Assembly (NCBI GenBank): GCA_020635395.1
Contig: JACJZV010000001.1
Span: forward strand, 1,406,551-1,470,550
Source of the DNA: Flavobacteriales bacterium
GTDB taxonomy: Bacteria; Bacteroidota; Bacteroidia; NS11-12g; UBA9320
Length of the DNA: 64,000 bases
Direction of reading: 5' to 3'
Shown: one piece after another, positions 44,712 to 54,337 of the stretch
Layout: the number at the start of each line of letters is the position of its first letter
How positions within the stretch are numbered: the stretch's first letter is position 1
Translations under genes and position numbers: made by a program
Notes under the pieces: generated by a model
What the model was told of the DNA's origin: nothing
Database searches by the model: none
The model's input: only the letters and a program-made list of their open reading frames with translations

Positions 44712-44752
44712 TTTCTACAAAAGGAGATGCAGCGGCAAGCCGCTGCATGACG
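44712..44752. repeat. REP-like hairpin repeat, copy 2
   Basis: Same 41-nt unit as at 44062-44102 with one change (CCGCTGCAT in place of CCTCTGCAT), which makes it a perfect 10-bp hairpin ATGCAGCGGC/GCCGCTGCAT with loop AA. Confidence 0.8.
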
Positions 44753-44864
44753 GATTTTCCTTTTTGCCCCTCATCCTATCTTAAAACCAATTCTGTAGCC
44801 ATTGCCTCTTGCCTGCAAAGCACCTATCAAACAGAAAAGCGTATATTTGCAGGGAAGTCTGTAC

Positions 44865-47800
44865 GTGTTGGATTATAAAAGAATATTAGCGACGATTTCT
44901 TTTTTGACCATTTTGGCTGCCGCTTATGGGCAGTCGAAGGTTACTATTTCCTCAAAATTGCCAACCGAGGTGAGTATTTGCGGAGCTCAAAAAGAGGTGG
45001 AAATGTCGGTACACAATATCACAACCTCCACCGTTAGCGGCATTTGGATAAAGGTAAATCTGCCAAACGGTGTCAACTATGTTTCAGGCAGTATTTCGGG
45101 AACAAATGTTACCGAAAAATCCATAACCAATCTTCAAGCCCCGGAGTTTTATTTGCCCGATTTAACCATTGCTCAGGGTTCTACATTTGTTTTTAAAATT
45201 CGCTCTGACTGCGATTTAGAAACCTTTTTAACCTCCGGAGGAATACCCAAAATTAATGCAACGTGCAACTATACAGGTGGTTCGGTAACGCACACGTCAA
45301 ATCCGTTCAATGTTTTTCAACCTTCGGTAAATATTACGGGCATAACCAACCAATATTACAATGGCAATTTTGGCGAAGTTTTTATTCGGCAGATTACTAT
45401 TAAAAATAGTGGAAAAGGAGAGGTGTCGGGTTTTACCATAAAACAAACACCCGAAACCGGATTGAAAATGCTGGGTATAAATGGTGGCAACACTTCCGTT
45501 TTGGGTACGGTTTTTACAACCGTTTTCGACAGTACCCAATTTAAAAATATGGGAAATGGTGATGTCTATTTTTCTCAAAATGAGGTGATAACCCTTGTAG
45601 ATACTATCAAGATTATTGCTTGCTCCAAGCTAAATGCCTACATGAGTTTGCAATGGGGCTGCAACTCGAAAAACTGCAAAACAACCAACTATTCAACTCA
45701 GGTTAATCTCATAAATAAGGCACCATTATTAAAATACATCGTCAAAACAGCCAACAACAATTGTTTTGACGGTAGCTCAAATAAACAGCAACTTATTTTG
45801 GTGAACGCAGGAAACGATACCGCCCGAAATGTGCAAATTTCTATTTATCAATCAACCTCTTCCACTTTTACAGCCAATGTGCTTTCCAGTCTTGATACTT
45901 CTTCCATTTATTACAGTATCGGAAAAAATGGCACACCCAAAAAATTGAAACCAACCAGCACCAAGCTCAACAGTGTTTCGGGCATTTATTCTTGTTTGGG
46001 CAATTTTCCTATTGGAGCTTTTGATGTGGTGTTGCCTTTCGTGCTAAAATCAGATTCTATCTATATTTCTTGGAATAGTGTTTCTTGCTGCCCAGCCTCG
46101 TGCAATGCTGCTTTCTATGCCCATCGTTGGAATTATGAAGCAAGCTACTACGACCAATGCGGAAAAGCCATAAAACAACTTTCAACAGTGGCTTCGGCAG
46201 GTTTATTGCATAGCCTTTCTTTTTCGGCTTTTACACCCACCGACATCAAAGAAAATGATACCTTGAAGTGGGTTTTTACGGTTACCAACGGCACATTGGT
46301 CGGCAATTCTGCCTATTCCCAACTGGATGTTGTTTTTGAAATACCAAAAGGTTTACGACATTCTTTGCAAAAAAAGGATTTCCGATTTGAAAATCATTCG
46401 GGAGGCATTTGGCAGCCCAATTCCATTACAACCGTAGGAGATAGTATTGTAGCTCATTTTACGGGTGTTCCATCTATAAGCCTTGTTCGATCCGAGCTTA
46501 TTGTTAGGTTTATTGGAGATTGTGCCGGGTCGGCAGTTTCTAAAGATAAAAACTATACTATTAGCTTTGACTATATACCCGATGGGCGTTGCACCAATGC
46601 CTGTGTTTTAAAAAGCCTTTGTCAAACCGGAACTATCCGAATTCATTGTGGAAATACGTGCAGTGGCGGATTAAAATTTAGGAATTTTGAAGCAAACCGT
46701 ATCAGTTTTGGATTGCCGGATAACGACAACGATGGCTCGCCAGATGCCTCTGCCAGCTTGGATTTGGATAAAATAAAACGAGAAAGACTCATGTTTGGAG
46801 ATACGCTTCTGACGAAGTTTAACGGCAAAATTAGCTCGTATGGCTCCACAACTTCTTGGAGTAGGCTAACGGCCTCTACCTTTATTCCGTATGGAAGATA
46901 TTTGTCTGTATCCAACGTCACAATCCGAATTTTTAGAAATGGCAATCAACTGTACAAATGCAGCAATGTGCCATATACCTACGCGGCATCCGGAAACGAC
47001 AGAATAGCCACGTTTGATTTGAGTGCAGCCTCTTTAAAAACAAGTGGTTGCCCGCTATATACGGGTTTTGCCTATATGCCAACCGACAGCGTTGAACTTT
47101 TGGTGAAATATGCTGTTAGCATCAACCCGGGAAATTTTATGCAGGAAATTGAGCTTAAAAACAGCTTTTATCTGCATACAGTTGCCAACCCCACCGCGGC
47201 TCAACGCTATCAATGCGATACGTTTTCCGGAAAAATAGTTTTGGCTGGATATTATTTTCTGAATTACACAAAAAACTCGGTAAATGCCACCGGATGCAAT
47301 GAGTTTGAATTGTATCAAGCCTATTATTTGAGTGTTGGTGCATGCTGTAGCAACTATGCCGGGGGCAACCTTTTTCCATACGAATATCGAGCTTGGGCAA
47401 AACCACAAAATTTTAAAGTTTCTACCCCAAAAGGTTTTGATATGATACATGCCCGAATGTATCACTACCGAACCACCGGAACCGGAAATACGGCCTATCA
47501 GTATCTTGATACCATAACGCCTTCATCCATCTCTGGAGATACCACCACTTTTAATGTCGGTCAGCTTTTTGATGATGCCGGAGGTACATTAAAAATTAGC
47601 GATGACGGCTTTTATGGCTATCTATACTGCAAATTTCGCCCAAATTGCGAAGCACAGGAAGGCAAAAACCAGGTGGATTACACCTTCGATTTTAAACGAT
47701 TGAACTATTTGGGAAATGGTTTAGAAACGATTCATTCAAACGGAGTTCATAGCGATGACATCTATCAAAGCAATCCTCAGATTTCGATAACCGCTTTAAA

Positions 47801-50800
47801 CGATTTTATCAATGCCGACAGCGACACAGCAGTTTGGCAGATAACCGTTTCAAATAGTTCGAGCGTGGCCAACGCCAAAAATGTTTGGCTATATCCCGAA
47901 AGTAACGGCAACACGCAGGTACACAAAATCATTGATTTATCAACGAATTTGGCTATTCAAAAATCAAACGATATTTATCTAATCGGAGATTTTGGCATTG
48001 GCACATCTAAAACCTTTTTAATAAAAGCTACTTTTAAAAGTTGTGCCACCGATAGCTTTAAACTTAGTCTCGGCTACAATTGTTCCGACTATCCAGATAG
48101 TTTTAGCGTTGCTCAATGCACCTCGTTAGATAAAATTCTTCGATATACACCTCAAAATACGCGGCTCGAAATCGAGATTGTAAATACCGATTCGGTCATT
48201 CAGTTGTGTTCCGAAAATTATTACGATTTAAAAATAAAGAATCTTGGAAATGCCTCCGTTTTTAATCTTTATGTAGATGTGCACTCAAGAGATGGTATGA
48301 TTTTTAACGATACTGCCTATCTGTTTTTGAACAGCACAGATTCTATTTTAGTCAATAATCCTGTTGATTTAGGAAATGGTATTATTCGCTGGAATATCAG
48401 CAATTTCAGCACTTTGTTGATTAACAAGGGGTTGTCAGGAATTAGTTCGAACACCCTGAGTGAAGTGACGTTGCGGTTGAAACTCTCAACCAATTGCGAT
48501 TTTGTAAGTTCGAGCTATTATTTGGCTCGCCCCGGCGGAAATCTAAACTGCGGAAAACCCGTTCTGAGTTCGTTTGGTGTGAGCAAACCCATTGATATTA
48601 TGGGTGTTTCAAAGCCCTACTACGGTTTTGTCGTTTTTGATAAACAACCCATAGATGCCTGCAACTATGATGGATTAAGCACGGCTCATTTTATCAATTT
48701 AGGCCCCGACACCACCGGAAATACAGATTATATACAACTTATTTTGCCCAAAGGTTTTTACCTCGATACTACATTTAAATCGAATATTCATAATGCTCCG
48801 TCTCAAAATCCGAAGCTAAAACAAGGTAAAAATTTAATTGGCCAATGGAAAATTCCGGCGGGCATACTTCCTGGCGATTCTGTTGTTTTTGGGTATAAAA
48901 CCGTTTTAAATTCGGCAGAAGTTGAGTGCGGAAATACGCAGTTAATTATGCAATCCGTCGTTTCTCAGCCTGCATTGTGTGTGAAAGACAGTTCTTTATG
49001 CAATATTGATGTAAGCACGGCCAACGACTTGATGATAGATTCTATAAACAAAGGAATTTATGACGTAAACTGGGGCATAGCTTCGAGCGTGCAAAGCGGA
49101 AACAATGAGTTGGTAACATTGAATTATGTGTTGAAAAATATTGGTTCGGACAAATCGGCTGGAGTGCCACTTTTGGTTAAAATGGTAGTGGATGCCAATA
49201 AAAACAATCAAATAGATTCTGCTGATATGCTGATTTCAACAGACACCATTTGGAATCAAATTCAAAAAAATCAATCCATTACACGTTTGATAAATTTTGA
49301 GGCAAATCCTGCCAATATATGCAACTTGTGGTTGGTCATTGATTCCACAGGGTGTGTGTGTTCCGAATTTTATAAGAAATTGCCAATCATTCATTTAAAA
49401 AATGCAGGAAGAGATACCCTTTCTTGTCCCGAAACGAATATTGCAATCGGAAGCAATAATTCAAAGTCATATACCTACAAATGGCTTTCTTCTTATGGTA
49501 TTGCTCAGGTTGATAGCGGTTTAACCGTTTTTAACGGTAATAATTTTAGCAATAAAGACACCAGTTTCAACTTGATTTTGCAAAGCGACAGAGGAGGGGG
49601 CTGCCTATCAAAAGACACTGCCATAATAACACTTCATCCCAGCATTGTCCTATCTATGAATCCTGTTGAAGAAATTTGTCAAAATCAATCGGTTATAATT
49701 GGAAATTTGGCTACAGGTGGCATTGGAATTAAAACGTACAGATGGTCGCCAACCGATAGTTTGTCTAATGTAAATGGCTCGAAAACAATAGCAAAACCCT
49801 TAGCTACGACAACTTACTTTCTACGGGTGGAAGACACCAAAAAATGTGTACACACAGATTCGGTAAAGGTGGTGGTTCATCAAAATCCGAAGGCTGATTT
49901 TGTGTTTGGCGATACGTGTGTCGGTCAAAATTATTCGTTCAAGAATTTATCTACAAGTGCCGGTGCAATCTTGGATTCGATAGACTGGCATTTTGACAAT
50001 GGAATTCATTTCTCGAACCAAACTCCTGCATTTTTTCCTGTTTCTGATACCTCTCAAAAACTTACTTTATTTGTTAGAGACAGCTTCGGTTGTGTTGATT
50101 CTACCACCAAATTTATCAATCCATATTCATTGCCCATTCCGAATTTTTTGCCTCAAAATGGTTGCCAATTTGATAGCCTTTTTGTGCAAGATTTAACCAA
50201 AATTAAAACAGGTAGTTTTTTTAATAGTTGGAATATTAATAACAATGTTTATCAAACACAGAATTTATCGGTGTTGGCAGTAGATTTTGGAAAATATGAT
50301 GTAAAACTGATTTCGACAAGCGACCGTGGGTGCGTGGATTCTATAACGAAAACAATTGAAGTTTTTGAAAAACCTATTTTAGAAATTGATGCTCAAAATG
50401 CCTGTTTAGGTCTAAAAACGGACTTTGCCATAAAAAGCAGTTTTATTTCTTCCGACAGCGTGGTGCAATGTTTTTGGAAGTTTGGAGATGGGGTAGGGGT
50501 TGCCTCCCAAAAAGATACCATTCACAGATACGCAAATGAAGGCTTGTATAGTGCTGAAGTTTATGGAATAACGAACAATGGCTGCCGCGATACAGTGACA
50601 AAAAACATAGAGATTTTTCCAATACCGGTTGCCGACTTTTATGCAGATACCGTTTGCTTTGGCGATTCAACTCATTTTTTCAGTACAAGTACTGTTGTTT
50701 CGGGTGGCGTTTCGAGTTTGGACTGGAATGTTGGAAGTGGATTTTTCAGAGATTCGGCTACCATGTCAAAAAAATTCAATCAATTTGGGGTATTTCCGGT

Positions 50801-52109
50801 GTCGCTTATTGCAGAAACCGACCATGGGTGTAGAGATTCTTTTTCAAAAAATGTAAAAATACACTTTTCCGAAAAGCCATTTTTGGTTGTAAATGGGCAT
50901 TGCACAGAAGCTCCTATTTTGTTGAAACATCAGAGCAATTTTTTAGATTCCATTTTGAGTGTTGAATGGAAAATTGATGCAAATGCCACGGTTATTGCTG
51001 ATTCGATAATTCAGCAATTTTTGTTGAGTGGAAACCATACGGTTTATCAAAATATTCTCTTTAACAACGGCTGTCGAGCTGATTCCAATTTTACAATAAA
51101 GGTGGATGACACGCCAATTGCCGACTTTAACTTTAATCTTCCTTGTGCTGATAATTTGGTTGATTTTAATTCAACTTCCTCCACCAAAACGGGTTTCATT
51201 ATCAATAACCTCTGGAATTTGGGTGATGGCAACAATGAGAACACAGCTCAATTCAATCATTCCTACACAAATGCCGGAATTTATTCGGTTCAACTTTCTA
51301 TTGAAAATAATTTTGGTTGCAAAGATACCATGCAGAAAACCGTGCAGATTGACAGCATTATTATTCCAGATTTTCAGATTAAAGATATTTGTGCATTGGA
51401 TAGTCAACTTATCTTTGAGAAAAGCATGTTTAGACGACAAAATATTTCAAAAATTCAATGGAATTTGGGAGACGGAACAATTTTGAATGGTAGAGACTCA
51501 TTGGAATATGCCTATAAAAACGGCGGAAATTATACAGTGAAACTTTCGTTTACCACAAATCAGGGTTGTGATTATTGGGTTGAGAAAAGTGTTGTAGTTT
51601 ATCAATTACCGATTTCGGATTTTGAAATTTCCCCCGAAAAAATTGATATAGTTCATAACCAAATTTCCGTAATCTCCACTGCACAAGGAGCAACCGATTT
51701 TGAATATTATATTTCGGATGGTGCCAGTTTTTCTTCGCCAGATTTTGAATATTCTTTGCTCGATACGGGTTATTTTACCATTACCCAAAAGGTAACAAAC
51801 TCATTTGGTTGTACCGACATTTCTGAGAAAAGGGTATATGTAAATTATCTGATTAACATCTTTATTCCCAATGCTTTTCATCCAAATAATGACGGGAAAA
51901 ATGAATATTTTGAACCCCAAGGCATGGGAATTTCAACCTACGAACTGCAAATTTTTAACCGATGGGGTGAGCAAATATTTTACTCAGAAAAAGGGGAGGC
52001 CTGGGATGGAAAAAATGCACCTACCGGAGCCTATTTTTATGTATTACGCTTAACCGATTTTAGGGGTGTTCCGCACAATTATAGCGGAATAATACACCTT
52101 ATTCGTTAG
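44865..52109 (+). CDS. Giant secreted adhesin-like protein with PKD-like repeats and gliding-motility-type C-terminal domain
   Basis: About 2414 residues from the in-frame GTG at 44865 (or TTG at 44868); these put the signal peptide (RILATISFLTILAAAYGQ) at the N-terminus. The first two thirds have DUF11-like conserved beta repeats (NIGSDKSAGVPLLVKM, NLGNASVFNLYVDV). From residue ~1600 PKD-like repeats follow: FGCVDSTTKF, RGCVDSITKTIEVF, NGCRDTVTKNIEIFPIPVADF, HGCRDSFSKNV. The end, FIPNAFHPNNDGKNEYF ... FNRWGEQIFYSE ... WDGKNAPTGAYFYVL, is the gliding-motility-associated (type B T9SS) sorting domain. It is likely a surface adhesin exported by the T9SS. Confidence 0.88.
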   Translation: MLDYKRILATISFLTILAAAYGQSKVTISSKLPTEVSICGAQKEVEMSVHNITTSTVSGIWIKVNLPNGVNYVSGSISGTNVTEKSITNLQAPEFYLPDLTIAQGSTFVFKIRSDCDLETFLTSGGIPKINATCNYTGGSVTHTSNPFNVFQPSVNITGITNQYYNGNFGEVFIRQITIKNSGKGEVSGFTIKQTPETGLKMLGINGGNTSVLGTVFTTVFDSTQFKNMGNGDVYFSQNEVITLVDTIKIIACSKLNAYMSLQWGCNSKNCKTTNYSTQVNLINKAPLLKYIVKTANNNCFDGSSNKQQLILVNAGNDTARNVQISIYQSTSSTFTANVLSSLDTSSIYYSIGKNGTPKKLKPTSTKLNSVSGIYSCLGNFPIGAFDVVLPFVLKSDSIYISWNSVSCCPASCNAAFYAHRWNYEASYYDQCGKAIKQLSTVASAGLLHSLSFSAFTPTDIKENDTLKWVFTVTNGTLVGNSAYSQLDVVFEIPKGLRHSLQKKDFRFENHSGGIWQPNSITTVGDSIVAHFTGVPSISLVRSELIVRFIGDCAGSAVSKDKNYTISFDYIPDGRCTNACVLKSLCQTGTIRIHCGNTCSGGLKFRNFEANRISFGLPDNDNDGSPDASASLDLDKIKRERLMFGDTLLTKFNGKISSYGSTTSWSRLTASTFIPYGRYLSVSNVTIRIFRNGNQLYKCSNVPYTYAASGNDRIATFDLSAASLKTSGCPLYTGFAYMPTDSVELLVKYAVSINPGNFMQEIELKNSFYLHTVANPTAAQRYQCDTFSGKIVLAGYYFLNYTKNSVNATGCNEFELYQAYYLSVGACCSNYAGGNLFPYEYRAWAKPQNFKVSTPKGFDMIHARMYHYRTTGTGNTAYQYLDTITPSSISGDTTTFNVGQLFDDAGGTLKISDDGFYGYLYCKFRPNCEAQEGKNQVDYTFDFKRLNYLGNGLETIHSNGVHSDDIYQSNPQISITALNDFINADSDTAVWQITVSNSSSVANAKNVWLYPESNGNTQVHKIIDLSTNLAIQKSNDIYLIGDFGIGTSKTFLIKATFKSCATDSFKLSLGYNCSDYPDSFSVAQCTSLDKILRYTPQNTRLEIEIVNTDSVIQLCSENYYDLKIKNLGNASVFNLYVDVHSRDGMIFNDTAYLFLNSTDSILVNNPVDLGNGIIRWNISNFSTLLINKGLSGISSNTLSEVTLRLKLSTNCDFVSSSYYLARPGGNLNCGKPVLSSFGVSKPIDIMGVSKPYYGFVVFDKQPIDACNYDGLSTAHFINLGPDTTGNTDYIQLILPKGFYLDTTFKSNIHNAPSQNPKLKQGKNLIGQWKIPAGILPGDSVVFGYKTVLNSAEVECGNTQLIMQSVVSQPALCVKDSSLCNIDVSTANDLMIDSINKGIYDVNWGIASSVQSGNNELVTLNYVLKNIGSDKSAGVPLLVKMVVDANKNNQIDSADMLISTDTIWNQIQKNQSITRLINFEANPANICNLWLVIDSTGCVCSEFYKKLPIIHLKNAGRDTLSCPETNIAIGSNNSKSYTYKWLSSYGIAQVDSGLTVFNGNNFSNKDTSFNLILQSDRGGGCLSKDTAIITLHPSIVLSMNPVEEICQNQSVIIGNLATGGIGIKTYRWSPTDSLSNVNGSKTIAKPLATTTYFLRVEDTKKCVHTDSVKVVVHQNPKADFVFGDTCVGQNYSFKNLSTSAGAILDSIDWHFDNGIHFSNQTPAFFPVSDTSQKLTLFVRDSFGCVDSTTKFINPYSLPIPNFLPQNGCQFDSLFVQDLTKIKTGSFFNSWNINNNVYQTQNLSVLAVDFGKYDVKLISTSDRGCVDSITKTIEVFEKPILEIDAQNACLGLKTDFAIKSSFISSDSVVQCFWKFGDGVGVASQKDTIHRYANEGLYSAEVYGITNNGCRDTVTKNIEIFPIPVADFYADTVCFGDSTHFFSTSTVVSGGVSSLDWNVGSGFFRDSATMSKKFNQFGVFPVSLIAETDHGCRDSFSKNVKIHFSEKPFLVVNGHCTEAPILLKHQSNFLDSILSVEWKIDANATVIADSIIQQFLLSGNHTVYQNILFNNGCRADSNFTIKVDDTPIADFNFNLPCADNLVDFNSTSSTKTGFIINNLWNLGDGNNENTAQFNHSYTNAGIYSVQLSIENNFGCKDTMQKTVQIDSIIIPDFQIKDICALDSQLIFEKSMFRRQNISKIQWNLGDGTILNGRDSLEYAYKNGGNYTVKLSFTTNQGCDYWVEKSVVVYQLPISDFEISPEKIDIVHNQISVISTAQGATDFEYYISDGASFSSPDFEYSLLDTGYFTITQKVTNSFGCTDISEKRVYVNYLINIFIPNAFHPNNDGKNEYFEPQGMGISTYELQIFNRWGEQIFYSEKGEAWDGKNAPTGAYFYVLRLTDFRGVPHNYSGIIHLIR

Positions 52110-52113
52110 TATT

Positions 52114-52392
52114 TTATTTCAAATATTTCTTGTCTATTAAAAGAAAGGCAAACGGAATAATGGATGCCAATAAAATCCATTTGGTTTTTGTTTTATCCCA
52201 AGTGTATTCAGATTTTAAATATAAAGCCATGAATATATAGGCTACAAATAGCAAGCCATGTGGCATTCCTAACATTTTTACATATTTCGGCTCGTCTGCA
52301 AAATGCTTTAATGGTGTGGCAATAAATAATAGAAGTATGAAGGAAATACCTTCCAAATAAGCCAATATTCTAAAGCTGTTTTTCAAATTCAT
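52114..52392 (-). CDS. DUF3817 small membrane protein
   Basis: 92 residues, three hydrophobic helices (ISFILLLFIATPLK, GLLFVAYIFMALY, WILLASIIPFAFLLI) with the family phrases RILAYLEGISF and GMPHGLLFVAYI. Function unknown. It is convergent with the giant adhesin gene, four bases away. Confidence 0.88.
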   Translation of the reverse strand: MNLKNSFRILAYLEGISFILLLFIATPLKHFADEPKYVKMLGMPHGLLFVAYIFMALYLKSEYTWDKTKTKWILLASIIPFAFLLIDKKYLK

Positions 52393-52496
52393 GCTGCAAA
52401 ACTATCGTTCGGAGGTTTAAATTTCGAGATAGATTTTAAAAATGTCAGAAAAAATCCTTTATTTGCTTATAGACTTACATTTAATAGCTACAGGAA

Positions 52497-53810
52497 ATGA
52501 TTACAATTACCAAAAAACACATTACAAACTCCTCAAACCGACCTTTTAGAAACCTCATAAGCACAAAGGGAATAATTATTCATTGGACTGCAAATTCAGG
52601 AACTAATGCAAATGCGATGGCTCATTACAATTATTTTCAGAATCACGATGTTGGAGCTTCTGCCCATTTTTTTGTTGATTCAAATCAAATTATAGAAATC
52701 ATACCGGACAACGAAGAAGCCTATCATGTGGGGTCAAGATATTCATCGGGTTATACAGATTTGGCAAATACCATTCGGGGTACACACTACACTCCCAATG
52801 CCTTTTTAATTGGGGTAGAAATGTGCGTTAATCCTGAGTCTGATTGGGATTTAACCCAGAAAAACACCATTGATTTGGTAAACCATTTGATGCAAAAGCA
52901 TGGTTTAAATGCAAATCAAGTTTGGAGGCATTACGACATTACTTTAAAAGACTGCCCTAAAATGATGACGAATGAAGAAGATGAGGCTTGGGGTAGGTTT
53001 AAACAAATATTAACCTCTGGAAATTTCCCGGATGAAAGTAAAAAAATTGGATTGGGAACAGTAAATAGTCAAGACCTAAATGTGCGGATGGGCAACGGCA
53101 CTTTCTTTAAAAAAGTTGGACAATTGGCCTTAAACAGTCAAGTGGATATTTATGAAAGTGTTGGCACGTGGTATAGAATTGGCAAAGGGCAATGGGTGAG
53201 TAAATCATACATTACCTCACAACCTTTGCCAAGCAATAGCACCACCAATGCCGCTGCATTGACTGGAAAAGTGACAGCCGATAAACTGAATGGCCGCAGT
53301 GGTCCGTCAACCTATTTTGATGTGGTTAAACAATTTTTGAAGGATGAAGTGCTGTCTATTTTTCAGCAAGAAGGAGACTGGTACCATGTGGGCAATAATG
53401 TTTGGGTACACAAAAATTACGTTGATTTGGTAGAAAACACACCGTACAAAAATGGAATTGTAACTGCTACCCAGCTTAACATTAGAGGTGGTGCAGGCAC
53501 AAACCAACCTATTGTTGGCAGCCTAAACAAAGGCGATGAGGTAAAAATATTTGAAGAACGTAACGGATGGTATAGAATAGACACTGACCAATGGGTTTAT
53601 GCACTTTACGTAATCGAAAAAGTTATTAAAAGCGGTCGGATAAATACTACCGTTTTAAATGTTAGACAAGGCCCTGGTACGCAGTTTCAAATAGTTGGTC
53701 AGGTACACCAAAACGATAGAGTTTCAATAATAGCCCAAGAAGGTGATTGGTATAATATAGATACTGATAAATGGGTGCATTCCGGTTATGTTTTATTAGA
53801 AAATGTATGA
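52497..53810 (+). CDS. N-acetylmuramoyl-L-alanine amidase with SH3 repeats
   Basis: 437 residues. The N-terminal ~170 residues are an amidase_2 (T7 lysozyme-like) domain: IIIHWTANSGTNANAMAHYNY (zinc His), VGVEMCVN-type Glu region, and WRHYDITLKDCPKMM (zinc His/Cys). Four SH3b repeats follow, each with the pattern LNxRxGxGTxxxxVGQ ... GDWYxVG.xxWVHxxYV. They probably target peptidoglycan. No obvious signal peptide, so export is uncertain. It overlaps the lipoprotein gene by four bases (ATGA). Confidence 0.9.
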   Translation: MITITKKHITNSSNRPFRNLISTKGIIIHWTANSGTNANAMAHYNYFQNHDVGASAHFFVDSNQIIEIIPDNEEAYHVGSRYSSGYTDLANTIRGTHYTPNAFLIGVEMCVNPESDWDLTQKNTIDLVNHLMQKHGLNANQVWRHYDITLKDCPKMMTNEEDEAWGRFKQILTSGNFPDESKKIGLGTVNSQDLNVRMGNGTFFKKVGQLALNSQVDIYESVGTWYRIGKGQWVSKSYITSQPLPSNSTTNAAALTGKVTADKLNGRSGPSTYFDVVKQFLKDEVLSIFQQEGDWYHVGNNVWVHKNYVDLVENTPYKNGIVTATQLNIRGGAGTNQPIVGSLNKGDEVKIFEERNGWYRIDTDQWVYALYVIEKVIKSGRINTTVLNVRQGPGTQFQIVGQVHQNDRVSIIAQEGDWYNIDTDKWVHSGYVLLENV

Positions 53811-54226
53811 AGGTAAAAGGCTTCTTTTTTTTCGTAGCTTGCGGTTTGGTTGCTGGTTGCAAACTGCAAAAGGCAGCCACAAGTGGCCAAGCTGAAAGCA
53901 CGAATCTCGAAAAATTTGTAACAGAAATTAATTTGAGTATTCAAAATCAAGACTATGACCAGTTTTTGAATTTGGTTGATTCCGATTACAAATCAATTCA
54001 ATTAAAAGCCGTTGGCGATACTGCACAGTTTGTTAGCGAACTTTTTTGTGGCCAATTTGAAACCAAGTATTATTGTCCGCCATTTTCTGAAATTAAAGCT
54101 GTTATGTTAAACGCAGATAATAAAACCTTTTTGATAATTCTGAATTCAGGAATTTCTTACAAATCTAATTCTGTTGAAATAGTTTTAAAAGATAATAAGT
54201 ATTATTTGATTGGAGCCTATGGCTAA
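53807..54226 (+). CDS. Putative lipoprotein
   Basis: 139 residues from ATG 53807, which overlaps the amidase TGA. MKVKGFFFFVACGLVAGCKLQ holds a lipobox (LVAGC) at residue ~18. The rest (EINLSIQNQDYDQFLNLVDSDYKSI) resembles small NTF2-like or SH3-linked secreted domains, but I cannot assign a family. Coupled to the amidase, so a cell-wall role is plausible. Confidence 0.65.
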   Translation: MKVKGFFFFVACGLVAGCKLQKAATSGQAESTNLEKFVTEINLSIQNQDYDQFLNLVDSDYKSIQLKAVGDTAQFVSELFCGQFETKYYCPPFSEIKAVMLNADNKTFLIILNSGISYKSNSVEIVLKDNKYYLIGAYG

Positions 54227-54306
54227 TTGATATGTATTAGGGGTAATTTGGCCTAAAGCAATTTTCCTATAATTTATATTATGTTAAGTAGTACAGTTTA
54301 AAATAA

Positions 54307-54337
54307 AGCCGAAGCTATACTTCGGCTCTACTTTTTT
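54307..54337. terminator. Bidirectional intrinsic terminator
   Basis: Arms AGCCGAAG (54307-54314) and CTTCGGCT (54320-54327) with loop CTATA, then a T run. It separates the convergent lipoprotein and TPR genes. Confidence 0.8.
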
